Positions 20,378 to 34,400 of a DNA stretch of 64,000 nt are shown here, piece by piece. Both the position numbers and the translations under genes were made by a program. The stretch comes from Liolophura sinensis (Eukaryota > Mollusca > Polyplacophora > Chitonida > Chitonidae). How positions within the stretch are numbered: position 1 is the stretch's first letter; each line of letters opens with the position of its first letter. The stretch covers positions 27,933,764 through 27,997,763 of the forward strand of contig NC_088306.1 of assembly GCF_032854445.1 (NCBI RefSeq), given 5' to 3'. The notes beneath the pieces are model-generated. The model searched no databases. It worked only from the letters and a program-made list of their open reading frames with translations, and had not been told where the DNA came from.

Positions 20378-23300
20378 GAACGGGAGCATTGTAATCGACT
20401 TCAAGCTTTTCTTTCGGGAAAATGTTACCGCTAAGAAAACTGTTCCAACAGAAACAGAGGTCAAAGAAGTTATCTTGGACAACGTGTACAAAGCGGAAGG
20501 CGTTCCCTTCATAGGCCAATTCCAGTTAGACGAAAACACAACTGTCGTCATAGAACTTACTGTAGAGACCACTATAATGTCAGACGTCACTACATTGGGC
20601 ATGACGTCACCGAGCTACTCCGAAACAACTGTTAACATTGATGGGGCCTCGTCAAGCCGTAGTGTGCCTTCCATCGCACCTTATTCGACGCTGCCTTCTA
20701 CAATACAACAATACCTCACAAGTACAGCTGGCACTACCACAAGTACAGATGCCACCTCCCTAAAAAGTAAAGAGGGCACTACTGTGGGTAGTTCAACAAC
20801 AACCACGGAGGCCACTACCATGGGAATTTTATCAACAAACACGGAGGGCACTACTGAGCGAATTTCATCAGCAAGCACGCAGGGCACTACCATCACAAGT
20901 TCATCAGCAAGTACGGAGGGCACTACCGTGGAAAGTGCAACAGCAAGCACGGAGAGCTCTACCATGCGAATTTCATCAACAAGCACTGACGGCATTACTG
21001 TGGAAAGTTTAGTAACAAGCACGGAGGGAACTACTATTGGAATTTCATCAACAAGCACGAAGGGCACTACTGGGCGAATTTCATCAACAAGCAAAGAGAG
21101 CTCTACCATCACAAGTTCATCAGCAAGTACGGAGGGCACTACCGTGGAAAGTTCATCAACAAGCACGGACGGCACTGCCATGAGAATTTTATCAACAAGC
21201 ACGGAAGGACTTACCATGGGAATTTCATCAACAACCACAGAGGGCACTACCGTGGAAAGTTCAACAGCAAGTAGGGAGGGCTCTACCATTGGAATTTCAT
21301 CAACAAGAACTAAGCGCATTTCTGTGGAAAGTTCAATAACAAGCACGGAGGGCACTACCGTTGGAATTTCATCAACGAGCACGGAGGGCATTACAGGGCG
21401 AATTTCATCAACAAGCAAAGAGAGCTCTACCATCACAAGTTCATCAGCAAATACGGAGAGCACTACCGTGGAAAGTTCAACAGCAAGCACAATGGGCACT
21501 ACCATGGGAATTTCATCAACAAGGACGGATGGCACTACCGTGGAAAGTTCGACAGCAAGCACGGAGGGCACTAACCTGCAAAGTTCATCAACAAGCATGA
21601 AGAGCGCTACCATTGGAGTTTCATCAACAAGCACGGAGGGTACTACTATTGAAAGTTCAACAATAAGGTTGGAGGGCACTACTGTGGAAAGTTCATCAGT
21701 AAACACGGAGAGCACTACCATGGGAATTTCATCAGCGAGCAGACAGGGCACTGCCGTGGACATATTATCAAGCACGGAGGGGACTACCGTGGAAAGTTCA
21801 TCAACAAGCACAGTTGGCACTACCATGCAAAGTTACTCGGCAAGTACAGATGACAATTCCACAGGAAGCCTCTCTACAAACACAGACGTCACTACAATAG
21901 AAAGGCTATCTACAAGAAAAGTTAGCATTACCACAAGAAGCCTCCCTACAAGATCAGATGGCACTACCTTGGAAGGATCATCGTCAATAGCTGTTGGTAC
22001 AACTACAGGAATCCTCTCAACAAGCACAGACGGCACTACGAGGGAAAAGCCATTTACAAGAGCAACTGGCACTTCCACAGGAAGCCCGTCTTCAAGCACA
22101 GGCGGAACTACATTGGAGCGGTCATCGACAATATCTTTTGGTACAACCACAGGAAGCCCCTCTTCAAGCTCAGACAAAACTACATTGGAGGGGTCATCGA
22201 CAATATCTGCTGGTACAACCACAGGAAGCCCCTCTTCAAGCTCAGACAAAACTACATTGGAGGGGTCATCGACAATATCTGCTGGTACAACCACAGGAAG
22301 CCCCTCTTCAACCTCAGACAAAACTACATTGGAGGGGTCATCGACAATATCTGTCGGTACAACCACAGGAAGCCCCTCTTCAAGCTCAGACAAAACTACA
22401 TTGGAGGGGTCATCGACAATATCTGTCGGTACAACCACAGGAAGCCCCTCTTCAAGCTCAGACAAAACTACATTGGAGGGGTCATCGACAATATCTGCTG
22501 GTACAACCACAGGAAGCCCCTCTTCAAGCTCAGACAAAACTACATTGGAGGGGTCATCGACAATATCTGTTGGTACAACCACAGGAAGCCCCTCTTCAAG
22601 CTCAGACAAAACTACATTGGAGGGGTCATCGACAATATCTGCTGGTACAACCACAGGAAGCCCCTATTCAAGCTCAGACAAAACTACATTGGAGGGGTCA
22701 TCGACAATATCTGCTGTTGGCTCTACCACAGAAAGTCTCTCTACAAAAAAAGATGGCACTGTCATGGAAGGGTCATCAACGTTAACCGTTGGCACTACAA
22801 CAGACAGTTACTCTACAAGCACAGATGGCACTACCATGGAAAGTTCCTCGACAGGCAATTACGCTCTTAGCACTGAAGTCACTTCTCCAATTATAGTAGA
22901 GACTACCCCAGAGAGACTGATGACCACTGCACAAGATGTCACCACAAAGGCTTCCCCACAAGTACAACGGCACCCACTATTTTCTCCTCAGTGGAAAATG
23001 CAAGTAATGGTACAAGTGCTAGTACACCTTTTATGGTCACTCCCAGAGTCGACATTACCATCTCGACTACAGTTGCTAGCACTTCGTCTAGTGCAGAGAA
23101 TACCCCGTTGAGTACACAAGGTAGTTCGACTTCTTTTGCAAAAGTGAGCCCAGAGATCACCACCGCCAAGTCAACAAGCGATGGTAGTACATTACATAGC
23201 TCAGTGGCCACAACTGACAGTACCGTTTCAGACGCAATTGGCACTGCATCGGGCAGAACACAAAGAACTGCAGATAATTCAACGATACAAAGTACCAAGC

Positions 23301-24599
23301 CAACTACAGAGGAGACTACAACCGTCAGCGCTGGTTCAAGTACAGATGGCATCACGGTTTCAAATACCTACGATCTTTCGATGGAGAGTACAACAAGTGC
23401 GTCTTCAATTAGAGAAGATGGCAGCACGGCACAGTATATGTACACTCCTACGTCAGAAACCGCTTCAAGTGTAACTGATACTTTGCTAAACACTAGTGCT
23501 GCCAACGCAGTTACAAGTACAAAGGGAATTACATTTAACATGGACACTAGTGACACAGCTCCGACACTGGGAAGCTATTCGACAAGCACTGTTCCAACTT
23601 CACAATCAACGACGATGATCGGCAAAACGGAAACGAAAACCTCTACAGTTGCTAGTTTCAGTTCTACCAACGGCACCTTTGAATCGACGACCTCAACCAC
23701 GTATGGTTTTATTACCACGGGAACCGACGAAGTGGCAACTACACCGACTGAAAGCGTAACTTTCAGTAGTGCCACAAGCAAAATGCCAACTCGTACTGAA
23801 ACAGGAAAAACTGCCACAGGTGAAGTTGTATCATCTAGCAGTGGCACCAGCCAAGCGGCAACCATAACAGCAGAAAGGAAAACCAGTGTAACAATTTCGT
23901 CCACGAAAGAGCTGGCATCCAGCACAGGCACCGTCAAAAGTATGACAACATCTTCTCAATTTATTCCAACCGGAATGAGGACCACAACAGTTCACTCCCC
24001 TGTAGGGAGTTCCACGCTTATTGGAGGCTTCTACACGACAGGGACTGATACCACCCTCAGTGGCTCTTTCCTGACCGACAGTGGGACGACATTTGTCCAA
24101 ACCACCGAACTGACCAGCACTGTTCCATCGTCAAGTTCTGTGACTGGTACACTCTCAACAAAGAGAAGCCCGGCCGAAGAAAGCAGTAGCACCAATAGTG
24201 CTTCGAGCACGTTATCTATCGATCAGGAGTCAAGCACAGTATATACCAAAACTGATTATTACACCTCGTCACCTAAAACTATTGACACGTATACTTTTTC
24301 AACTGAAGAAGCTTCGCCAGTTTCATCGTCAGACCTGAGTAGCACCATTTCGGGCTCCGTCGATGACGTTTCGACCCCATTCAGTGCAAGAACTGATACC
24401 ACTTTCACCAGTCAGGGAAGGGATACAACATCCAGTGTCTTCCTCAGCACAGTTTCTACGTCTCCAACAGTCAGCATAGATTTGACCGGTGATACTACAA
24501 CCGACACAGTTTCTTCATCCACTTTCGTTATGGAAAAGTCATCTGATGCTACGGCGGGATACACACACTTGCCTGTAACGTCACCCTCGCAAGACACAG
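20378..24599 (+). CDS. mucin exon H: SEA domain 2 end plus mucin domain 2 (one-base frame break)
   Basis: Acceptor tgtctttcag|gaac, donor acacag|gtatgt; 4,222 nt. It starts in the SEA frame with R|NGSIVIDFKLFFRE (G-S-I-V-I cleavage-type motif) and reaches FQLDENTTVVIEL. After this comes a Ser/Thr-rich mucin region: 12-residue units of the STEGTTVESSST type (about 20,750-21,850), nine or so 24-residue units TTLEGSSTISAGTTTGSPSS.. (22,080-22,720), then non-periodic Ser/Thr sequence. The entry frame runs to about 22,957. From there only the -1 frame stays Ser/Thr-rich (STTAPTIFSSVENASNGTSA) and it leaves in the phase the next SEA exon needs. So one base is missing (most simply in the CCCC run at 22,954-22,957), or the allele or assembly is broken here. 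No plausible intron explains it. Confidence 0.8.
20750..21850 (+). repeat. 36-bp coding tandem repeat in mucin domain 2
   Basis: Roughly 30 imperfect 36-base units encoding 12 residues, consensus-like STEGTTVESSST / STEGTTMGISST. Units are much more diverged than in mucin domains 3 and 4. Minus-strand frame (VVPSVLVDE-type) is a shadow. Confidence 0.8.
22080..22720 (+). repeat. 72-bp coding tandem repeat in mucin domain 2
   Basis: About nine nearly identical 72-base units (24 residues, two 12-residue halves), for example with caatatct recurring at 22,201 and 22,273. Between-unit differences are a handful of bases (Ala/Val at one position, Ser/Thr at another), so this block expanded or was homogenised recently. 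Confidence 0.9.
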
Positions 24600-24928
24600 G
24601 TATGTCTTTTTTAAAACATTTTCCTAGTGTGTTTTCTGTTGAATATCGACCATTTATCACAAAGACGAATGTTGGAACACATTTTTTTCGCATTTCCTAA
24701 ATTTAACATCAGCATGTGATCACGTTATTTTTTTTATTTTAAAAGAATTCTTAGTCTTTGTCACACGTGTCATCAGCCTCTGTCGATCAGTTGTTTTCTT
24801 AGCATGCTAACAGTACACACTGTATCCTCTTCATTTTTCCTTTTCTTGCTGCTTTCTATCGAAAGGGCACATTTCCACGATTTTCGCACGCTTTGTCTTG
24901 CACATTTTCTGTTGCTTATTTATTACAG
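24600..24928. other. intron
   Basis: GT..AG intron between mucin domain 2 and SEA domain 3; nothing recognisable inside. Confidence 0.65.
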
Positions 24929-25035
24929 ACATCTTCGACGGCACTATCCGAGCGGTAAACAGAACGTTTACGGAAGGCTTTCAAAATCAAAGCAGCGTGG
25001 AATTTAAACAGGTGGCATCTGAATTTTGTGAAAAG
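24929..25035 (+). CDS. mucin exon I: SEA domain 3, part a
   Basis: Acceptor tatttattacag|acat, donor aaaag|gtaaaa; 107 nt, phase 1 to 0. It encodes (G)DIFDGTIRAVNRTFTEGFQ then NQSSVEFKQVASEFCEK. Same length, phases, VNRTFTE block and FC position as the SEA2 exon at 19,433. Confidence 0.86.
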
Positions 25036-25190
25036 GTAAAAGGATGCAGCACGCAAAATATCTACATTTCATGTGCATCAGTCTTATCATATATCACCTA
25101 AATTCCCGCTCTTCAGAACGTAGATGATCAAACTTTCAAATGTCATAACTCTTCATATTCCTTACATGCTTGCTATTTCTCTCCTTCCAG

Positions 25191-25258
25191 ATGGATCAAA
25201 TTTACAAGAAATCCTCACTGAAAGATGATTATATACGATGTACAGTCATATCTATAAG
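25191..25258 (+). CDS. mucin exon J: SEA domain 3, part b
   Basis: Acceptor tctccttccag|atgg, donor ataag|gtaaca; 68 nt, phase 0 to 2. It encodes MDQIYKKSSLKDDYIRCTV then ISI and a split Arg codon. Third copy of the 68-nt SEA exon, with the conserved cysteine in IRCTV. Confidence 0.86.
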
Positions 25259-25475
25259 GTAACAGCAGCTTCTTCTAAATATTATGCGACCAGTTAGCTT
25301 GGTTGGTGGCTTTCCACAGTAAATGATAAAGTGAATGGGATTATACTAGCAGTTGCAATCCATTTTCAGCCCTGGACAAATAAATTCAAAAGCTAATATT
25401 TTTATAATCTTCTACTATGTAGTCGTCGCTTATATATTCAAATCGAATCTTAAATCCGTTTAACTTCATTTGCAG

Positions 25476-28400
25476 GAATGGAAGTCTAATTATCGACTTT
25501 GAACTCGAGTTCCGTCAGCCACAAACAACAATAGGACCGGTAGCTAGAGAGCAGCAGGTCAAAACTGTCATTTTGAATAACATAAAAAAAGTAGAGACTA
25601 CAAACTTTCTGGGATCGTTCCAGTTGGATCTTTCCGTTCAACCGATCAGAATTATCCTCAAAACGACCACTACCACCACTGGGCAAACGGAGTATATGAC
25701 ACCCGAAATCACCTCCAGCCCATTGTCCACAAAAGTGTTTCAAACCAAAATACCTGTTCAGTCCACAAAACTGATGGACACCACCTACCTTGGTCGGTCC
25801 ACATCAGTTATACATACCACCACACCGGGAGAATCTGCTACAGTGCTGGAAACAACAACACCTGGCCAGTCTACAACAGTAATGGATAACACCACACCTG
25901 GCCAGTCTACAACAGTAATGGACACTATCAAACATGGTGAGTCTACAACAGTGATTAAAACAAGCACGCCTGTCCAGTCAACAACAAGAATGCTTACCAA
26001 TACACCTGGCCAGTCTTCAACAATGATGGATTCCAGCACGCCAGAACAATCTACTGCATTTATTGATATTACCACACCTGGCCTGTCTACAACAGTGATG
26101 TATCCAACTCCACCTGGTCAGTCTACCACAGTTATGGATATCACCACACCTGGGCAGTCTACAACAGAAATGGATACCACCAAATATGGCAAGTCTACAA
26201 CAGTGATGAAAACAAGCACACCTGTCCAGTCGACAACAAGAATGGATACCAATACAACTGGCCAGCCTACAACAGTGATGGATATCACCACACCTGGACA
26301 ATCTACAGCATTTGCTGATACTACCACACCTAGCCAGTCTACAACAGTGAAGGACACCACCACACCTGACCAGTCTACAACAATAATGGATGCCACCACA
26401 CCTGGCCAGTCTACAACAGTAATGGACACCACCACACCTAATCAGTCTACAATATTAATGGACACCACCACACCTGGTCAGTCTACAACAGTAATAGACA
26501 CCACCACACCTGGTCAGTCTACAAAAATGATGGACACCACCACACCTGGACAGTCTACAACAGTGATGCAGACCACCACACCTGGCCAGTCTACAAAAGT
26601 GATGGAGATAACCACAATTGGCCGGTTAACAACAGTGATGGATACCACCACAACTGGCCAGTCTACAACAGTGATGGATTCAAGCACACCTGGTCAGTTT
26701 ACAACTCTAGTGGATAATGCCACACCTGGCCAGTCTACAACAGTGATGGATACCACCACTCCTGGCCAGTCTACAAGAGTAATGGATACCACCACACCTG
26801 GCCAGTCTACAACAGTGATGGAGACCTCCACACCTGGCCAGTCTACAACAGTGATGGATACCACCACACCTGGCCAGTCTACAACAGTAATGGATACCAC
26901 CACACCTGGCCAGTCTACTACAGTGATGGATACCACCACCCATGGCCAGTCCACAAGAGTGATGGAGACCTCTACAATTGGCCATTCTCCAACAGTGATG
27001 GATACCAACACACCTGGCCAGTCTACAAGAGTAATGGAGAGCACCACACCTGGCCAGCCTATAACAGTGATGGATACCACCACCCATGGCCAGTCTACAA
27101 CGGTGATGGATACCACCACTCCAGACCAGTCTACAACAGTGATGGATACCACCACCCATGGCCAGTCTACAACAGTGATGGATACCACCACACCTGGCCA
27201 GTCTACAACAGTGATGGATACCACCACCCATGGCCAGTCTACAACAGTGATGGATACCACCACACCCGACCAGTCTCCAATAGTGATGGATACCACCACA
27301 CCTGGCCAGTCTACAACAGTGATGGATACCACCAAACCTGGCCAGTCTACAGGAGTGATGGAGACCACCACACCTGGCCAGTTTACAACAGTGATGGATA
27401 CCACTACACCTTTTCAGTCTACAACAGTGATGGAGAACACCACACCTGGCCAGTCTACAACAGTGATGGATACCACCACACCTGGCCAGTCTACAACAGT
27501 GATGGATTCCACCACACCTGGCCAGTCTACAAGAGTGATGGATACCACCACACTTGGCCAGTCTACAAGAGTAATGGAGACCACCACACCTGGCCAGTCT
27601 ACAACAGTGATGGATACCACCACACGTGGCCAGTCTACAACAGTGATGGATACCACCACACCTGGCAAGTCTGCAACAGTGATGGATACCATCACACCTG
27701 GACAGTCTACAAGAGTAATGGATACCACCACACCTGGCCAGTCTACAACAGTCATGGACACCACCACACCTGGCCAGTCTACAACAGTGATGGATACCAC
27801 CACACCTGGCCAGTCTACAACAGTGATGGATACCACCACCCATGGCCAGTCTACAACAGTGATGGATACCAGCACACCCGACCAGTCTACAATAGTGATG
27901 GATACCACCGCACCTGGCCAGTCTACAACAGTGATGGATACCACCACACCTGGCCAGTCTACAACAGTAATGGATACCACCACACCTGCCCAGTCTAAAA
28001 CAGTGATGGATACCATAACACCTGGCCAGTCTACAAGAGTAATGGAAAGAGCCACACCTGGCCAGTCTACAAGAGTGATGGATACCACCACCCATGGCCA
28101 GTCTACAACAGTGATGGATTCCACCACACCTGGCCAGTCTACAAGGGTAATGGAGACCTCCACACCTAACCAATCTACAACAGTAATGGATACCACCACA
28201 CCTGGCCAGTCCACAACAGTGATGGATTCCACCACACCTGGCCAGTCTACAACAGTGATGGATTCCACCACACCTGGCCAGTCTACAAGGGTAATAGAGA
28301 CCTCCACACCTGGCAAATCTACAACAGTGATGGACACCACCACACCTGGGCAGTATACAACACTGATGGATACCACCACACCTGGCCAATCTACAACAGT

Positions 28401-31400
28401 AATGGATATCACCACACCTGGCCAGTCTACAACAGTGATGGATACCACCACACCTGGTCAGTCTACAACAGTAATGGAGACCTCCACACATGGCCAATTT
28501 ACAACAGTGATGGATACCACCACACGTGGCCAGTCTACAGGAGTGATGGATACAACCACACCTGGCAAGCCTGCAACAGTGATGGATACCATCACACCTG
28601 GACAGTCTACAAGAGTAATGGAGACCACCACACCTGGCCAGTCTACAACATTGATGGATACCACCACACCTGGCCAGTCTACAACAGTCATGGACACCAC
28701 CACACCTGGCCAGTCTACAACAGTGATGGATACCACCACACCTGGCCAGTCTACAACAGTGATGGATACCACCACCCATGGCCAGTCTACAACAGTGATG
28801 GATACCAGCACACCCGACCAGTCTACAATAGTGATGGATACCACCGCACCTGGCCAGTCTACAACAGTGATGGATACCACCACACCTGGCCAGTCTACAA
28901 CAGTAATGGATACCACCACACCTGCCCAGTCTAAAACAGTGATGGATACCATAACACCTGGCCAGTCTACAAGAGTAATGGAAAGAGCCACACCTGGCCA
29001 GTCTACAAGAGTGATGGATACCACCACCCATGGCCAGTCTACAACAGTGATGGATTCCACCACACCTGGCCAGTCTACAAGGGTAATGGAGACCTCCACA
29101 CCTAACCAATCTACAACAGTAATGGATACCACCACACCTGGCCAGTCCACAACAGTGATGGATTCCACCACACCTGGCCAGTCTACAACAGTGATGGATT
29201 CCACCACACCTGGCCAGTCTACAAGGGTAATGGAGACCTCCACACCTGGCAAATCTACAACAGTGATGGACAAAACCACACCTGGGCAGTATACAACACT
29301 GATGGATACCACCACACCTGGCCAATCTACAACAGTAATGGATATCACCACACCTGGCCAGTCTACAACAGTGATGGATACCACCACATCTGCAGAGTCT
29401 ACAACAGTGATGGATACCACCACACATGGCCAGTCTACAACAGTGATAGAGACCACCACCCATGGCCAGTCTACAACAGTGATGGATACAACCACACTTG
29501 GCCAGTCTACAACAGTGATGGATATCACCACACCTGGCCAGTCTACAACAGTGATAGATACCACCACACCTGGCCAGTCTGCAAGAGTTATGGAGACCTC
29601 CACACCTGGCCAGTCTACTACAGTGATGGCTACCACCACACCTGGCCAGTCTACAACACTTGTGGATACCACCACACCTGGCCAGTCTACAACAGTGATG
29701 GATACAACCACACCTGCCCAGTCTACAACAGTGATGGATACCACCACACCTGGCCAGTCTACAAGAGTAATGGAGAGCACCACACCTGGCCAGTCTACAA
29801 CAGTGATGGATACCACCACCCATGGCCAGTTTACAACAGTAATAGAGACCTCCACAACTGACCAATCTACAACAGTGATGGATACCACCACACCTGGTCA
29901 GTCTACAACAGTGATGGATACCACCACACCTGGCCAGTCTACAACAGGGAAGGATATCACCACACCTGGCCAATCTACAACAGTGATGGATACCACTACA
30001 CCTGGCCAGTCTACAACAGTGATGGATACCACCACCCATGGCCAGTCTACAACAGTGATGGATACCACCACACCTGGCCAGTCTACAACAGTGATGGATA
30101 CCACCACACCTGGCCAGTCTACAACAGTGATGGATACCACCACACCTGGCCAGTCTGCAAGAGTGATGGAGACCTCTACACCTGGACAGTCTACAACAGT
30201 GATGGATACCACCACCCATGGCCAGTCTACAACAGTGATGAATACCACCACCCATGGCCAGTCTACAACAGTGATGGATACCACCACACCTGGCCAGTCT
30301 ACAACAGTGATGGATACTACCACACCTGGCCAGTCTACAACAGGGATGGAGACCTCCACACCTGGCCAGTTTACAAGAGTAATGGAGAGCACCACACCTG
30401 GTCAGTCTACAACAGTGATGGATACCACCACACCTGCCCAGTCTACAACAGTGATGGATACCACCACACCTGGCCAGTCTACAACAGTGATGGATACAAC
30501 ACCCGACCAGTCTACAACAGTGATGGAGACCACAACACCTGGACAGTCTACAAGAGTAATGGAGACCACCACACCTGGCCAGTCTACAACAGTGATGGAT
30601 ACCACCACACCTGGCCAGTCTACAACATTGATGGATACCATTACACCTGGCCAGTCTACAACAGTGATGGAGACCACCACACCTGGCCAGTCTACAACAG
30701 TGATGGATACCACAACCCATAGCCAGTCTACAACAGTGATGGATACCACCACCCATAGCCAGTCTACAACAGTGATGGAAAGCACCACCCATAGCCAGTC
30801 TACAACAGTGATGGATACCACCAGACCTGGCCAGTCTACAACAGTGATGGATACCACCACCCATGGCCAGTCTACAACAGTGATGGATACCACCACACCT
30901 GGCCAGTCTACAACAGTGATGGATACCACCACCCATGGCCAGTCTACAACAGCGATGGACACCACCACACCTGGCCAGTCTACAACAGTGATGGAGACCT
31001 CCACACCTGGCCAGTCTACAAGAGTAATGGAGAGCACCACACCTGGCCAGTCTACAACAGTGATGGATACCATCACACCTGGCAGGTCTACAACAGTGAT
31101 GGATACCACCACAGCTGGCCAGTCTACAACAGTGATGGATACCACCACACCTGGCCAGTCTAATAGGTTAATGGAGAGCACCACACCTGGCCAGTCTACA
31201 ACAGTAATGGAGACCTCCACACCTAAGCAGTCTACTACAGTGATGGCTACCACCACACCTGGCCAATCTACAACACTTGTGGATAAAACCACCCATGGCC
31301 AGTCTACAACAGTGATGGATACCACCACACCTGGCCAGTCTACAAGAGTGATGGAGACCTCCACACCTGGCCAGTCTACAAGAGTGATGGAGAACACCAC

Positions 31401-34400
31401 AACTGGTCAGTCTACAACAGTGATAAATACCACCACACCTGGCCAGTCCACAACAGTGATGGATACCACCACACCCGACCAGTCTACAATAGTGATGGAT
31501 ACCACCACACCTGGCCAGTCTACAACAGTGATGGATACCACCACACCTGGCCAGTCTACAACAGTAATGGATACCACCACACCTGCCCAGTCTAAAACAG
31601 TGCTGGATAACATAACACCTGGCCAGTCTACAAGAGTAATGGAAAGAACCACACCTGGCCAGTCTAAAAGAGTGATGGATACCACCACCCATGGCCAGTC
31701 TACAACAGTGATAGAGACCTCCACACCTAACAAATCTACAACAGTGATAGATACCACCACACCTGGCCAGTCCACAACAGCGATGGATTCCACCACACCT
31801 GGCCAGTCTACAGGAGTAATGGAGACCTCCACACCTGGCAAATCTACAACAGTGATGAACACCACCACACCTGGGCATTCTACAACACCGATGGATACCA
31901 CCACACCTGGCCAATCTACAACAGTAATGGATTCCACAACACCTGGCCAGTCTACAACAGTGATGGATACCACCACACCTGGTCAGTCTGCAACAGTGAT
32001 GGATACCATCACACCTGGACAGTCTACAAGAGTAATGGAGACCACCACACCTGGCCAGTCTACAACATTGATGGATACCACCACACCTGGCCAGTATACA
32101 ACAGTGATGGATACCACCACACCTGGCCAATCTACAACAGTGATGGATACCACCACCCATGGCCAGTCTACAACAGTGATGGATACCACCACACCCGACC
32201 AGTCTACAATAGTGATGGATACCACCACACCTGGCCAGTCTATAACAGTGATGGATACCTCCACACCTGGCCAGTCTACAACAGTAATGGATACCACAAC
32301 ACCTGCCCAGTCTACAACAGTGATAGATACCACAACACCTGGCCAGTCTACAACAGTGATGGATTCCACCACACCTAGCCAGTCTACAAGGGTAATGGAG
32401 ACCTCCACACCTGGCCAATCTACAACAGTGATGCACACCACCACACTTGGCCAGTCTACAACAGAGATGGAGAACAGCACACCTGGACAGTCTACAAGAG
32501 TAATGGAGAGTACCACACCTGGCCAGTCTACAACAGTGATGGATACACCCACACTTGGCCAGTCTACAACAGTGATGGATACAACCACACCTGGCCAGTC
32601 TACAACAGTGATAGAGAACACCACCCATGGCCAGTCTACAGCAGTGATGGATACAACCACACTTGGCCAGTCTACAACAGTGATGGATATCACCACACCT
32701 GGCCAGTCTATAACAGTGATGGATACCACCACACCTGGCCAGTCTGCAAGATTGATGGAGACCTCCACACCTGGCCAGTCTACAACAGTGATGGATACCA
32801 CCACACCTGGACAGTCTAATAGGTTAATTGAGAGCACCACACCTGCCCAGTCTACAACAGTAATGGAGACCTCCAAACCTAAGCAGTCTACTACAGTGAT
32901 GGCTACCACCACACCTGGCCAGTCTACAACACTTGTGGATACCACCACACCTGGCCAGTCTACAACAGTGATGGATACAACCACACCTGGCCAGTCTACA
33001 ACAGTGATGGATACCACAACACTTGGCCAGTCTACAAAAGTGATGGAGACCTCCACACCTGGCCAGTCTACAAGAGTGATGGAGAACACCACAACTGGTC
33101 AGTCTACAACAGTGATAAATACCACCACACCTGGCCAGTCCACAACAGTGATGGATACCACCACACCCGACCAGTCTACAATAGTGATGGATACCACCAC
33201 ACCTGGCCAGTCTACAACAGTGATGGATACCACCACACCTGGCCAGTCTACAACAGTAATGGATACCACCACACCTGCCCAGTCTAAAACAGTGCTGGAT
33301 ACCATAACACCTGGCCAGTCTACAAGAGTAATGGAAAGAACCACACCTGGCCAGTCTAAAAGAGTGATGGATACCACCACCCATGGCCAGTCTACAACAG
33401 TGATAGAGACCTCCACACCTAACAAATCTACAACAGTGATAGATACCACCACACCTGGCCAGTCCACAACAGCGATGGATTCCACCACACCTGGCCAGTC
33501 TACAGGAGTAATGGAGACCTCCACACCTGGCAAATCTACAACAGTGATGGACACCACCACACCTGGGCATTCTACAACACTGATGGATACCACCACACCT
33601 GGCCAATCTACAACAGTGATGGATTCCACAACACTTGGCCAGTCTACAACAGTGATGGATACCACCACACCTGGTCAGTCTGCAACAGTGATGGATACCA
33701 TCACACCTGGACAGTCTACAAGAGTAATGGAGACCACCACACCTGGCCAGTCTACAACATTGATGGATACCACCACACCTGGCCAGTATACAACAGTGAT
33801 GGATACCACCACACCTGGCCAATCTACAACAGTGATGGATACAACCACCCATGGCCAGTCTACAACAGTGATGGATACCACCACACCCGACCAGTCTACA
33901 ATAGTGATAGATACCACCACACCTGGCCAGTCTATAACAGTGATGGATACCTCCACACCTGGCCAGTCTACAACAGTAATGGATACCACAACACCTGCCC
34001 AGTCTACAACAGTGATAGATACCACAACACCTGGCCAGTCTACAACAGTGATGGATTCCACCACACCTAGCCAGTCTACAAGGGTAATGGAGACCTCCAC
34101 ACCTGGCCAATCTACAACAGTGATGCACACCACCACACTTGGCCAGTCTACAACAGAGATGGAGAACAGCACACCTGGACAGTCTACAAGAGTAATGGAG
34201 AGTACCACACCTGGCCAGTCTACAACAGTGATGGATACACCCACACTTGGCCAGTCTACAACAGTGATGGAGGGCACCACCCATGGCCAGTCTACAACAG
34301 TGATGGATACAACCACACCTGGCCAGTCTACAACAGTGATAGAGAACACCACCCATGGCCAGTCTACAGCAGTGATGGATACAACCACACTTGGCCAGTC

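Noticed and set aside
22950-22962. Programmed -1 ribosomal frameshift at the C run
   Set aside because: No X-XXY-YYZ slippery heptamer in the right phase and no evident stem-loop just downstream; missing base or allele defect is more likely.
22960-22994. Short intron (gtacaa...ctcctcag) to explain the frame change in exon H
   Set aside because: It would be about 30 bases, too short for normal splicing, and the donor is poor. A lost base is simpler.
22958-23111. Tail of the first frame of mucin exon H after the break
   Set aside because: Composition changes abruptly from Ser/Thr to Gln/Leu/Arg-rich, while the other frame becomes Ser/Thr-rich and leads to the next SEA exon in phase.
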